Shown here: piece after piece, positions 10,948 through 20,546 of the stretch
Position numbering within the stretch: the first letter of the stretch is position 1
How the letters are laid out: the number at the start of each line of letters is the position of its first letter
Assembly: GCA_949316235.1 (NCBI GenBank)
Contig: OX438743.1
Span: 30,473,242-30,537,241 of the forward strand
Length of the DNA: 64,000 nt
DNA from: Oegoconia quadripuncta
Taxonomy: Eukaryota > Arthropoda > Insecta > Lepidoptera > Autostichidae
Direction: 5' to 3'
The notes under the pieces: model-generated
The model's database searches: none
Told to the model about the DNA's origin: nothing
What the model saw: only the letters and a program-made list of their open reading frames with translations
Translations under genes and position numbers: made by a program

Positions 10948-11177
10948 ATCATAAATTTTTTTTTATGAAACATACAATGGTCGTAAAGCCACAGTTAATC
11001 TGAAGATAAAGGCACTTGTATATATTTCCTTAGGCCTTTTCGCCTGAATTAAAGAATTAATAATAAAGATTAAAAATTTCTGAGGCCCTATAGATTCCCG
11101 AAGGATTTTATCGCTGGAAAAAATTGTCCTTGAAGATTTTGAAATACGAATATATGTATAGAAAATACTTCCTATTT

Positions 11178-11283
11178 GTCATCGTCATCATATCAGCAGA
11201 AATAAGTCCACAGCTGGTCAACAGCCTTCTCCAAGGATCTCCACAACGATCGGCCCTGTGCTGCCCGCGTCAAGCGAATTCGC
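11178..11283 (-). repeat. LINE (RTE-type) 3'-end fragment
   Basis: On the plus strand this reads CATCATATCAGCAG..., then AGCCTTCTCCAAGGATCTCC and CGATCGGCCCTGTGCTGCCCG. It is the reverse complement of the C-terminal coding end and TGATGA-type tail seen in lepidopteran RTE elements. It is a 5'-truncated, decayed insertion on the minus strand. Confidence 0.55.
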
Positions 11284-11414
11284 GCTTTCTTTTTTGTAAA
11301 TTACGAAAATACTAAAATAGCATAAATGTAATCCAGTCCGAATGAATGCGACGTTGTTATGTACGCGACATCCCCAAACTTGTCAGCTTTTACTAAGATA
11401 TTTGAGAATTTTAA

Positions 11415-11520
11415 GATTAACTGGATACGCGTTTGTTCACAATCTCGAGTGATGGAAAGTGACGATGTGGCTGAAGATGAAGCATGCGATCTCAGTAGAT
11501 ATCTATTCACCCTGCTTTTA
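11415..11520 (+). repeat. Dispersed repeat family B fragment
   Basis: Carries the ordered blocks GATACGCGTTTGTTCACAATC, AAGTGACGATGTGGCTGAAGA and GCGATCTCAGTAGAT, ending CACCCTGCT. The same blocks occur at 26805-26900 and 34455-34645, and its downstream part at 36200-36340. Non-coding; class unknown (likely a LINE or SINE tail). Confidence 0.65.
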
Positions 11521-12063
11521 AAATGTACGAGTATTTTTTTCAATAATAATGAAAAAATAAATGACTGTAGTGCTCATACGTTAATAAAAATTTTCATTCC
11601 TAGAAATTCATGGTTAAAATTGTTTGGGTACTTCTAGTCTGGTTGAGGTAAGAGCTAATTAACGTTATGATTTCACACAATACAACACATTTTTAATGTT
11701 ATTTGTGGTTAACCGTTATGGGCTAGTCACAAAAAGCACACTGTTGTTTTGTAAGATTTAAAATTCATATCGAAATTGGAGTGGCGAGTTCATTGAATCA
11801 ACTTGTTCTCTGTTTGTTTATCTGTCTATCTGTCATTCTAGGATCTATTCGACGTAGACAACTAGACAGCTGAAAATGTATATTTATTCAATCGGAATTT
11901 TAGTGAAGGGTTTTTTAGTAAACATAGCGGATTCTGAGGGACTGTACTTATTTCTAAAAACAATAACATTTACAAATAATAGTTTAATTAAATTTTCGAG
12001 ATTTATTATCTCCAAAACTACTATTTTATAGTCGAGCGAAATTGATCTGGGGAATAAATTTTT

Positions 12064-12165
12064 AGCTGTGGGTTGTCTGGAAGAGATCGCTTTTAGTGAC
12101 AAGACCGCCTAATTGAGTTCTATTGTTATCATTTTGAGCAATAAAGGGTATTTGTATTGTGTTGT
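12064..12165 (+). repeat. LINE-tail repeat family F
   Basis: Contains GGAAGAGATCGCTTTTAGTGAC, AAGACCGCC and then GAGCAATAAAGGG. The same order occurs at 32985-33112, where it ends in a TTTC microsatellite. This is the pattern of a non-LTR retrotransposon 3' end: a polyadenylation-like AATAAA followed by a simple-repeat tail. Confidence 0.65.
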
Positions 12166-12544
12166 AAATTTTTCAAGAGCTTGAAGGCTTTCGGCCGTTA
12201 TAATCGCAATTTTGGATCGACTTTACAATGAAATGCATTATTGGTACAATTTTATTTTATTACTTGACTGCCCCAGGAAGGAAGGTAATGAATTTTATTT
12301 TACCTTCTGTAGCCTAAACGACTTGACTGATTTTGACATATATGATGTCGTTAGATTCGTCTTTGTCTCCAGAGTGTTATAGGATATATTTGATGGTAAA
12401 AAACTAACATAGCCCGCGCTAAATACTAAATATGCAGACTAGTGAAAATAAGGTAGGGTTTACAGCTTGCTTTTGATTTTTTATAGGTAGATATTTATAA
12501 CCGTAGTCGAGTTTACATAACTTTTTATGAATTTGATATTTTTA

Positions 12545-12780
12545 TTCTTTTTTTTTTATATGTGAGGGCGGCAAACGAGCATGCGGGTCATCTGATGGAA
12601 AGCAATCACCGCCGCCCATGGACACCCGCAACACCAAAAGGGGTTACATATGCGTTGCCGGCCTTTGAGGAAGGTGTAGGCTCGTTTCTTGAAGGTTCCA
12701 ATGTCGTACTCGTTCGGGAATACCGCTGCCGGAAGTCCGTTCCACAGGGTGGTCGTACGTGGTAAGAAGTGTTATTCTCG
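12545..12780 (+). repeat. Dispersed repeat family A copy
   Basis: The phrases GGCGGCAAACGAGCATGCGG, GATGGAAAGCAATCACCGCC and GTTGCCGGCCTTTGAGGAAG are shared with 21478-21602. It is GC-richer than its surroundings and preceded by a T-run. The short open frame across it is repeat sequence, not a gene. This is a common type of lepidopteran interspersed repeat; class unresolved. Confidence 0.7.
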
Positions 12781-13320
12781 ATTGTTTCGTCAGGCCAAGC
12801 TCTAACACGTATTCCATAAAAAATTACAGTACTTATTTGTGTTTTTAATTGAAAGCGTTTTAAAAATATAGGGTTGTGTGTGACTAACTTGTCACTATGC
12901 TTTCACTGTGCCGACCGCCAGTGATACAATCTTAATTATATCATCAGGAGCAGATAATTCCAGAGTTATTTATCACTATCAGTACGCATAAAATGACGAA
13001 CCAAACGACTCAATCGTCACACACACCCTCACAATAAAAAAAATCTATAATCCGTCACCACTAAAAGGGGAATTCGGTTGAAGCGCGTGCATGTCGCTTA
13101 GACATTAACACAAAAACAATTACAGTAATTTGTGGGGCAGTTATCAAGATACGAGCACAGTTATCGGTTATTTGTGTCCTCACTACCGTGTTGGAATAAT
13201 TAAATAATTTTTGATACGCTGCGTGACCCACTAGGGCACTGGGCACTCAATATCATTGAATGTCTCTTTTAATCAATAGAATCCATTGATTATTTTATCT
13301 AAGGGATTACTTTAAAATTA
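12781..13320. other. Stretch without recognised content
   Basis: Contains AT-rich and mixed sequence, a CACACACACCC patch near 13020, and a slightly GC-richer part at 13050-13240. No coding frame is credible, and I find no internal match elsewhere in the window. Confidence 0.4.
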
Positions 13321-13706
13321 TATTAGGTCCTTACCTATGAAATTGGCGTTTTGTATGAAGAATTTCATTAAGACTGTTTCGTCCTTACAAACATTTTTTT
13401 TTTTGGAACGGCAAATCCAAATTTAGCTAAACTTTGTGTGTATTATCGGATAACATTCAGTAACCGCTTTATAAAAGTTTCAGCGAATTTAAGAAATGAT
13501 TATGGGAAGCACATGAAAAGAGCTCTGTTCAAATATTTTTTAATTTTGTGATTTAGCCCAAAAATTAAAAAATATTTCATGAGAAACCTTGAAATAATAT
13601 TCCATTTTCCAAATAAAAAATAAAATTTGGATATAGCTTTGAAAATCGTAGGAACATATGATTAACGAAGAAAAAAAACTCCAATTTCATAGGTAAAGAC
13701 CCAATA
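13321..13706 (+). mobile_element. MITE-like element J, copy 1
   Basis: About 386 bp. The left end reads TATTAGGTCCTTACCTATG and the right end is its inverted repeat (CATAGGTAAAGACCCAATA), giving terminal inverted repeats of about 25 bp. A second copy in opposite orientation lies at 45882-46311. No coding capacity, so it is a non-autonomous DNA transposon of undetermined superfamily. Confidence 0.7.
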
Positions 13707-13744
13707 TAAAAATATAATAAGAAAGATTTATTTGCAGACTACAC

Positions 13745-13935
13745 ATTAGTAAAATAACTATTTAAGTATTTAAAAACCAAAAACACCGACAGTATATTTT
13801 GTATTTTGCGGACGCCATATTGGATTTTTTACCATACAATGTATCCTATGACACTCCAAGGATCAAGACGAATCTAATGACACCATGCACTTCGAAATCG
13901 GTGAAGCCGGTTCTTGGGCAGTAATAGTAAGAGAA
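13745..13935 (+). repeat. Dispersed repeat family I, copy 1
   Basis: Shares TATTTTGTATTTTGCGGACGCC, CATATTGGATTTTTTAC, GGATCAAGACGAATC and CACTTCGAAATCGGTGAAGC with 26995-27240 in the same orientation. The family's far end, ending in GGGCAGTCGGGTAAAAA, appears alone at 46400-46437. Non-coding. Confidence 0.65.
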
Positions 13936-14087
13936 TAAAAAGATATGTAAGATTGATTGCGCGTTGCTTTTAATCAACAGAATCGCTTATTTTAATCGAG
14001 GGATTATTTTAAAATGATATAAACATGTATAAAATAAAATCACTTTCAGACAACACAGGGCCGTTTTGTTAGTCATCATCATCATCA

Positions 14088-17000
14088 TTACCACTGCTGG
14101 ACATAGGCCTCTCCCAAGGCGTGCCACTCAGCCCGATCTTCGGCTTTACGCATCCAGTTGCTGCCAGCCACCCTGCGCAGATCGTCGCTCCATCTAGCCG
14201 GGGGGCGTCCCACATTACGTTTGCCTAAACGCGGTCTCCACTGTAGAACTCGCTTGCTCCAACGATCGTCAGTCCTACAACAGATGTGACCAGCCCACTG
14301 CCACTTTAGCTTGCTGACTCGAGCGGCTATGTCGGTAACTCTGGTTCTCTGACGGATGACTTCGTTTCGAATTCTATCCTTCAGAGAGACTCCGAGCATA
14401 GCCCTCTCCATGGCCCGTTGAGCGACTTTAAGCTTGTGGACCAATCCCACCGTCAGTGTCCACGTTTCGGCACCGTATGTCATAACAGGTAGGACGTACT
14501 GATCAAAGACTTTTGTCTTTAGGCTTTGCGGTATGGGCGATGAAAAGACCTGACGCAGTCTCCTGAATGCTGCCCAGCCCAGCTGAATCCTTCTATCGGC
14601 TTCCTTCTCGAAATTGTTTCTACCCAGCTGTAGAACTTGTCCTAGGTAGGTATATCTGTCGACAATTTCGAGAAGTACTCCATCAACGTCGATTGGTCTG
14701 GGTACGATGTGTACGTTGAACATGACTTTCGTCTTGTCCAAATTCATACACAGACCAACCTGTCGGGAGGATTCATTTAGGCTGCTCAACATTTTCTGGA
14801 GCTCCTGCGGCGACTTTGCCATAATAACTATGTCGTCGGCAAATCGAAGGTGAGAGATGTATTCGCCGTTTATGTTTATGCCTCGTCCTGCCCAGTCAAG
14901 AGTCTTAAAAACGTCCTCCAGCGCATTAGTGAACAGTTTCGGGGATATAACATCCCCCTGTCTCACGCCTCTATGGAGCTGGATTGGTTTTGTGTGACTG
15001 TTGTGCATTTGGACGGACATTGTGGCTGACTTGTAGAGACATTTCAGCACCTCGACATACCGCCAATCGACTTGGCATCGCTGCAGGGACTCCATAACAG
15101 ACCAGGCTTCAATGGAATCAAAGGCTTTCTCATAGTCCACAAATGCTAGGCACAGGGGTTGGTTATACTCCGTTGTCTTCTGTATAATCTGCCTCAGTGT
15201 GTGGATGTGGTCTATGGTACCAAATCCTCCACGAAACCCGGCCTGTTCTGGAGGCTGAAATTCGTCAAGCCTTCGCGCGAGTCGATTCGATATAACCCTC
15301 GAGAACAACTTATAAACGTGACTCAGAAGCGATATGGGTCTGTAGTTTTTAAGAAGAGTATTGTCACCCTTCTTGAAAAACAAAATGACAATGCTCCTGT
15401 GCCACGCCTCAGGGGTTCTCCCGGATAGTAGTACGGAGCTAAAAATACGCTGAAGCTCCCTCAATACAGGTCTACCACCTGACTTCAAGCGCTCCGTCGT
15501 AACTCCGTCCTCACCCGGGGCTTTCCCATTTTTAAGTTGGCTGAGGGCCATCTCAATCTCCTCCGGACTAATTTCTGGCAGCTCGTCTGTATAGTGGCGT
15601 GTCAGCGCAGCTCTGGGGTCGCTATGTGTAGTTGCAGGTTGCGAGGCATGGGTAGCGTATAGTTTGCCGTAGTAGTCTTCGGTCTCAGCGAGAATTTCGG
15701 AGTTCGACGTCACAATTTTACCCTCTGATGTTGTTAGTTTTGCCAGGTGACTCCTCCCAAACTGCTGCGAAAATACTTTGGGACCCTTGTATCGCTCTAT
15801 TGCTTCCGTAATTTGGCGCGTATTCGAGTTTCGCAGGTCCCGCCGTATTGATTTTCGCACCTGCTTGGAAAGTGCCACCTGCTTTGCGGTGTTCGACGTG
15901 TCACGTCTTTGTGCCATGAGATCTTTTGTCTCTGCCGAGAACCGAGACTCCCGACCCGTACGCTGCCTCTCGCAAAACCTGTTACCCACTTCCCTTAAGA
16001 TGTTAACTACGTTAGTGAGGCTCTCGTCAACATCCACAGTGGGTTTCAGAGAATCGAAACGGTTACCGAGCTCTAGCTGGAAACGTTCAGCGCCGGCTAT
16101 GGACTGACGCAGTGTCGGTCGAAGCGTAGACTTCATCAAACGGGACCTTTCTAGGTGAAAGTCGATATTCAGAGTTCCTCGAACCAGGCGGTGATCACTC
16201 CCAGTATTAAAACTATTAATCACTGAGACATCCCTGAATAAAAACCTTTTATCCGACATGATGAAGTCTATCTCGTTCCCAGTGACCTTATCGGGGCTTT
16301 GCCATGTCCACTTCCTGTGAGACTTTTTCTGAAAAAACGAATTCATCAGAAAAAGCCCCTCTTTTTCGAGGAAGTTGATAAGCACTTGCCCCCTGCCATT
16401 TCTGCTTCCATATCCGTGAGGCCCAATAACCGCTTCGATTCCCGTCTGGCTGCCCACTCTGGCATTGAAGTCCCCCATGACAACATTGAAATGTGCCTTT
16501 CTGGTGTTATGCAAGGCTTTGCCTATGTCTTCATACATGGCTTCCACTTCATCATCCGAGTGTGCCGAAGTCGGTGCGTAAACTTGTATGACTTTTAGGG
16601 AGTATCTCTTGGTCAGTCTAACGACAAGATACGCAACTCGACTTGACACACTAGAGATCTCCTCAATATTGTCCTTGAGGACTTTATTGACGAGGAAACC
16701 CACTCCGCCTTGGGAGAGCCTATCGCCCTCTCGAAAGTAGAATAGGTGGCCTGATTGTAAGGTTAGTGTGTCCTCCCCCTCTCTTCGGACTTCACTTAAC
16801 CCCACAATATGCCACCGTATACGCTCTAATTCTACCTCGAGTTCGTGTACATACTCATCAAGCCGCAGGCTTCGTCCGTTATAGGTCGCCAGGTCTAACC
16901 GTTTGTGGTAGCCATCCGTAACCCGGGGATTCTTCGCACCCCCTACCCCATCGTAACCGTGACCGCTACCGTGGTCAGGAATAATGAGGCGGCCGGGAAC

Positions 17001-17201
17001 TGGGGGCCGTGTTTTATTGGCGCTAATCATGGGAGGTATTGCCCTAATCGCCACGCTGGGCAGGCGGGTTGGCGATCGCAGTTGGCAGAAGTATATCATG
17101 GACGCTGCTGCCCGTCTCATGTTAGTATTTATCTTCTGCCCTACCGAAATGGTTTGACCGCCATTTATCGGTTGACTAACTGCGCTGATGGCAGAAACCA
17201 A
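14088..17201 (-). CDS. RTE-type LINE endonuclease/reverse transcriptase
   Basis: The 1037-residue frame nicks target DNA and copies the element RNA by target-primed reverse transcription. An AP-like (EEP) endonuclease spans about 100-345: N108, E137, GDFN with D244 and N246, D312, and SDH at 335-337. The reverse transcriptase spans about 555-850: D689 in FVDYEKAFD, the RQGD box at 747-750, and FADD at 787-790. The C-terminus has GRPPARWSDDL and ends EWHALGEAYVQQW, typical of RTE proteins often annotated 'craniofacial development protein 2-like'. The outermost start is a TTG; the first ATG is at codon 28 (about 17120), so the true N-terminus is uncertain. No stop codon interrupts the frame. 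The clade call (RTE) rests on architecture and tail; another EEP-type clade is possible. Confidence 0.92.
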   Translation of the reverse strand: MVSAISAVSQPINGGQTISVGQKINTNMRRAAASMIYFCQLRSPTRLPSVAIRAIPPMISANKTRPPVPGRLIIPDHGSGHGYDGVGGAKNPRVTDGYHKRLDLATYNGRSLRLDEYVHELEVELERIRWHIVGLSEVRREGEDTLTLQSGHLFYFREGDRLSQGGVGFLVNKVLKDNIEEISSVSSRVAYLVVRLTKRYSLKVIQVYAPTSAHSDDEVEAMYEDIGKALHNTRKAHFNVVMGDFNARVGSQTGIEAVIGPHGYGSRNGRGQVLINFLEKEGLFLMNSFFQKKSHRKWTWQSPDKVTGNEIDFIMSDKRFLFRDVSVINSFNTGSDHRLVRGTLNIDFHLERSRLMKSTLRPTLRQSIAGAERFQLELGNRFDSLKPTVDVDESLTNVVNILREVGNRFCERQRTGRESRFSAETKDLMAQRRDTSNTAKQVALSKQVRKSIRRDLRNSNTRQITEAIERYKGPKVFSQQFGRSHLAKLTTSEGKIVTSNSEILAETEDYYGKLYATHASQPATTHSDPRAALTRHYTDELPEISPEEIEMALSQLKNGKAPGEDGVTTERLKSGGRPVLRELQRIFSSVLLSGRTPEAWHRSIVILFFKKGDNTLLKNYRPISLLSHVYKLFSRVISNRLARRLDEFQPPEQAGFRGGFGTIDHIHTLRQIIQKTTEYNQPLCLAFVDYEKAFDSIEAWSVMESLQRCQVDWRYVEVLKCLYKSATMSVQMHNSHTKPIQLHRGVRQGDVISPKLFTNALEDVFKTLDWAGRGININGEYISHLRFADDIVIMAKSPQELQKMLSSLNESSRQVGLCMNLDKTKVMFNVHIVPRPIDVDGVLLEIVDRYTYLGQVLQLGRNNFEKEADRRIQLGWAAFRRLRQVFSSPIPQSLKTKVFDQYVLPVMTYGAETWTLTVGLVHKLKVAQRAMERAMLGVSLKDRIRNEVIRQRTRVTDIAARVSKLKWQWAGHICCRTDDRWSKRVLQWRPRLGKRNVGRPPARWSDDLRRVAGSNWMRKAEDRAEWHALGEAYVQQW

Positions 17202-17285
17202 CAGTGGGCGGTGGGGTCGTCACGTCCCGACGCCATAGGCAGAAACCAACAGTGGGCGGTGGGGTCGTCACGTCCCGACGCCATA
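17190..17285 (-). repeat. Two 48-bp tandem units at the LINE 5' end
   Basis: The unit beginning GGCAGAAACCAACAGTGGGC at 17190 is repeated from 17238 and appears identical. Such 5' monomers often carry the internal promoter in LINEs; that role is inference here. Confidence 0.85.
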
Positions 17286-17399
17286 GCTAATAGTTTTGTT
17301 AGTAGCACAAGAAAAATAAAAGGAAAATGTGTGTGTAACTTGTGATTGCTTATTCTTTTTAATTAATAAAAACCCTTCATTATTTTAATCAAGATATTA

Positions 17400-17455
17400 T
17401 TTTAATCATCATCATCAGCCCGTAAACATCCCACTGCAGGGATTTAGGCCTTATT
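17400..17455 (-). repeat. LINE/SINE 3'-tail fragment
   Basis: The plus strand reads AATCATCATCATCAGCCCG...CATCCCACTGCAGGGATTTAGGCC. This is the reverse complement of the conserved 'GGCCT...CAGTGGGA...GATGATGAT' tail shared by lepidopteran RTE elements and SINEs. It is severely truncated. Confidence 0.5.
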
Positions 17456-17679
17456 TTTTTATAATATTTTAATTTTTATAAATTTTTACAAAATAGGTTT
17501 TTTTTTCAGATTACACAAGTTCATTTTGTTGTGTAAAATAAAATGTTAGTAATTGCTTATTCTAATTACCAGAAGCACATATAACACTTGGTAGCCCTAC
17601 ACTACCTGTCGGACGAGCACTCCAGTGTCTCCAGCCAGTGTTTCAGAATGGGACAATAATATTTCCCCGCAATTCAATT

Positions 17680-17760
17680 GCAATTCCGTGCTTCGGAGTG
17701 CACTTAAGAAGTCGGTTTCAATTGTCTGCAATTGAAAGCAGTCGTTAAGCCAAGTGTAAT
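17680..17760 (+). repeat. SINE family G fragment
   Basis: Matches the head of the copy at 33443-33735 (opposite strand): CCGTGCTTCGGAGTGCACTT, then CAATTGAAAGCAGTCGTTAAGCCAAGT. Truncated before the 3' part and followed directly by SINE D1. Confidence 0.5.
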
Positions 17761-17789
17761 GAATAAAAATACCCCATTTATGGATAATT

Positions 17790-18210
17790 TTGACGACGTA
17801 TTTCATGTAGTGGTTAGTCGTGGGTTCGAATCCTTCTAGGGGCATATGTTTGTATTATGTAAGGTTATGGAAGTTTTCATTTACAATGTGTATATAGGGT
17901 GACTTTTAATTAGTTCTTGATACCAAAAAATATGCATGATTTTAAACAACTTTCTCAAAGAAACAACTTTATTTTAATTCAGTTTTCCGTATCTTCACAT
18001 TACTTCAGGTGTGGTTGAGATATTGCTATCCTGAAGTTCATAATATTTTTTTAAATTTGTTTCTTACTGAAAGTTGTATATAATTAAAATCGCCCTGTAT
18101 ATTTACACAAAAAAAATGTATATGTGCAATTTATCGATCATCTGGTATCCATAATACAAGCCTAGTTGTTTAGTATGGAACTAGATGGCACTGTGTGTAT
18201 GTCCAATGAT
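17790..18210 (+). mobile_element. tRNA-derived SINE D1, split by a MITE
   Basis: The tRNA-like head has GTAGTGGTTAGTCG and the Pol III B box GGGTTCGAATCC, followed by GGGGCATATGTTTGT. The 3' part (CATCTGGTATCCATAATACAAGCC, then ACTAGATGGCACTGTGTGTATGTC) resumes only after 18100. The gap equals a 203-bp MITE. Compare the uninterrupted copies at 31509-31770 and 40261-40535. Confidence 0.8.
17893..18099. mobile_element. Tc1/mariner-type MITE nested in the SINE
   Basis: The left end TAGGGTGACTTTTAATTA (17895) and right end TAATTAAAATCGCCCTG (to 18097) are imperfect inverted repeats of about 20 bp, flanked by TA on both sides. No coding capacity. Its position exactly between the two SINE halves shows it inserted after the SINE. 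Confidence 0.75.
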
Positions 18211-18726
18211 TTTTACTTTTTATATATATTTTTTTTATATTTAATCACATAGCACAAATTCTAGAAACTGAATCCTATTGTTTACCTGCCACTCAGGGTA
18301 ATTTGACTCACTATTCACGAGGATAGTAAATGATACTGTCCAGTAGGTACACTACATACAAGCTAAAGATCCTGACCACCAAGAAAAATGTACTACTCTA
18401 TATAATTATGTATATAATTTCCCCAATCCAACCAACGGGTAGTCTCCCCTGATACTTCAATATTTTACAGTCCAACGCAATAATAAACAAATCTTAACGT
18501 CTGAGGAAGTGAAATATAGATAACAATTAATTTAATTCGGGACATGCTGCCAGCTGAAACGGGACAGTCACGCCAGTCCGACTCCCACTATGGAACTCCC
18601 CTTCGAATATTTATGAACATTTTAGATAAGCACCGTCTGTGTATCAGCTCAAAGCCGACATTATGAAAATTGGATTCTTTAGTAGTACAGAATAATTCGT
18701 GAAACTATATTTATTACTTTATTATT

Positions 18727-18935
18727 GACGACCGATTGGTGTAGTGGATAGTCGCTATCAGCGAAACGGGTTGCGGGTTCGAAAATTTGTATGATAAATA
18801 CGAAAATTTATTCCCGAGTCTTGGATGTTTATATAAATATTTATGTATGTTTATCCGTTAGTACAAGCTTTGCTTAGTTTGGGACTAGATGATTGGTGTA
18901 AGTGCCCGAAATATTTATTATTTATTATCAATAAT
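18727..18935 (+). mobile_element. tRNA-derived SINE D2
   Basis: Head GATTGGTGTAGTGGATAGTCG (A-box region), then GGTTGCGGGTTCGAAAATTTG (decayed B-box region), body TTATATAAATATTTATGTATG, and 3' part CAAGCTTTGCTTAGTTTGGG with ACTAGATGATTGGTGTAAGTG, ending in a TTTATTATTTATTA tail. Same family as 25895-26108, 48455-48672 and 50683-50915. Confidence 0.8.
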
Positions 18936-19019
18936 TACCGTTCTAAAATTATTATCACATTGACCGGTTATGAATAATTTCCGCATACTCGTGTGGTAAA
19001 TGTAATGAATTTTTGTAAT

Positions 19020-19800
19020 ACTACACTAAGTAACGGCCAGGGCTTGGTCGAGAATTCGACGAAGTTCGTCTACCACAACACCGAATCGGCCTACACCGAT
19101 TCCATGTGATACTAGACTACTTTTCAGAGACATATAGACGCGAAAGAGGCGCTGCTCTAGCCCATTGTACCAATAAAGAAGAGTGGGAGAGTGGGACATG
19201 GGACAACCATGATTTTTAGTGCGCGGTGGCAAAAGTGAATTAGAAGGTGACACTACCCACCTAATCTGCTGCTAAACTGAAAGAGGTCTTTGTTTCATGC
19301 ACAACGGATTAGCACTTGTCCTCACTCACACCCAATGTTAAGTGACAACCAAAATTTAAGTTAAAAAAAAATAAAAAAGTAAATCAAGTGTTGTATACAA
19401 TCACGCGATTCTGTGTCAACGACTCATTTATAACTGACGTCAAAAAAGGAGGAGTTTCTCAATTCGATTGTTCGTTTTTTTGTATGTTTGTTACGCGAAA
19501 TGTTACTTAAATTTTGATGTTTTTTTTTGTTTCATAGTGTTTACTGCCAGAGTGGTCTCACATAAATTTAGTTAAAATGCATGCCCGTTATAGAGAATGG
19601 AACCTCAGGGACCATCACTTGTTTGGCCTATTTTTGGTTCAATTATTGATAATAATCTTCATACCAGACTTGTTCTTATTATCGATCGGCCAATAGGTTG
19701 GCACTTTCTTCTTGTTATAAATTAATGTAATGAGTATTGTTGACAGAAGGTCCAAATCTGATCAACTGGCTCTAACAACAGCTGTTTGCTATGTATTGTA
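19020..19800. other. Mixed sequence without gene
   Basis: Holds a SINE C tail relic at 19285-19345 (ATGCACAACGGATTAGCACTT...GTTAAGTGACAACC) and an AAAAAAGGAGGAG motif near 19445 that also ends other repeats here. The open frame at 19026-19253 (minus) matches nothing I know. A TCTAAC branch-point-like motif lies near 19767, ahead of the next exon candidate. Confidence 0.45.
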
Positions 19801-19801
19801 G

Positions 19802-19862
19802 ATCTTCAAAACGAGACGCGCTAGGGTTCTGAAGAAGCTGGTGCAGCCAGAGGAACATGAGA
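19802..19862 (+). other. Candidate 61-bp coding exon
   Basis: This is the strongest exon signal on the plus strand. TGCTATGTATTGTAG ends at 19801 with a CTCTAAC branch-like motif upstream, and GTAAGA begins at 19863. Only one of three frames is open; it reads IFKTRRARVLKKLVQPEEHE and uses mostly G or C at third positions despite the AT-rich setting. It starts in phase 0 and ends in phase 1. It would join in frame to the candidate at 3955-4009. The peptide is basic then acidic, with no named domain. The gene is not identified. Confidence 0.5.
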
Positions 19863-20194
19863 GTAAGAATTATTTTGTTGTCTTCTTCAGTTCCTTAGCT
19901 GGTCAATGTCTTAACACCTCAGACTTTCTGCCCTGCCTGACCTAATTTACAAACAATGCCCAGTTAACATATATGGTTTGTGGAGTTCACCCACTACGCT
20001 CCTATACCTATCTATAACCATCCATGGTCGCCGAGGGAGTTCACCCGAAATTAAAACTTTCCTCGCGAACAAAACAAATTGAATGGCAATATGAAGAGAA
20101 TTGTTATACTGCTGACAAAGGTTAACTTTCCAGAATGTAATGCCAATTTGTTTTTAAAAGTTAAAAAAAAAAACAAAAAATTCATAAATCGCTT

Positions 20195-20318
20195 TCCCAA
20201 TGTTACTTTGTATATTGTTGCTATTGTACTTGTGTTTCATTGTTTTAGTTGTATTTTTCATAAGTAAAATTTGTTATGTGTGTGTACAAGGATGCAAATA
20301 AACGCTTATCTATCTAAT
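20195..20318 (+). repeat. LINE-tail repeat family E, copy 1
   Basis: Shares GTTTTAGTTGTATTTTTCAT, TTTGTTATGTGTGTGTAC and GGATGCAAATAAACGCTTATC with 32855-32955. An AATAAA followed by a TATCT simple-repeat tail marks the 3' end of a retroelement. Confidence 0.65.
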
Positions 20319-20546
20319 GTAACTAGGGATATTACGGTCATTTTGGGAATTACGCTTGACTCCAACCTCTAGTGGTGACCACATTATGTAGTAACTTTAG
20401 CGAATCGGTTGGATTCTGCAGTGTATGGTGTCTTGAAGATCAGATAGCTAACAGATGTGGCCACTTCAAGATTGGTTTACTTTAGTTACCTACTGTCACA
20501 GTATCTTACTATTTTGAGAACTAAGAGGGTTTATTGCGTCCGTGAG

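Larger units (their letters stand above)
4704..10952 (-). mobile_element. Complete BEL/Pao LTR retrotransposon with 5-bp target duplication
   Basis: A full-length element lies in minus orientation. Direct terminal repeats of about 215 bp (about 4709-4923 and 10733-10947) begin TG and end CA. The pentamer ATCAT lies immediately outside both ends, as expected for the short target duplications that BEL/Pao integrases make. Between the LTRs is one uninterrupted 1699-codon gag-pol frame with every domain in BEL order. By eye the two LTRs show no clear difference, which implies a recent insertion. There is no env-like frame. The untranslated leader (10177-10732) is about 550 bp and the stretch between the stop codon and the 3' LTR about 150 bp. 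I see no obvious polypurine tract beside the 3' LTR, which is unusual. Confidence 0.93.
14063..17303 (-). mobile_element. Complete RTE-type LINE with 11-bp target duplication
   Basis: The undecamer GTTTTGTTAGT occurs exactly at 14063-14073 and 17293-17303, bounding a 3219-bp element in minus orientation. It holds one long endonuclease/reverse transcriptase frame. The stop codon TAA runs straight into a TGATGATGATGATG tail, so there is almost no 3' untranslated region, as in RTE elements. The 5' end holds two 48-bp tandem units. The intact frame and perfect duplication indicate a recent, full-length insertion. Confidence 0.9.

Noticed and set aside
12562..12765. Open frame of 67 codons in GC-rich DNA
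   Set aside because: The DNA is a dispersed repeat (family A) present again at 21.5 kb; the frame is not preserved there.
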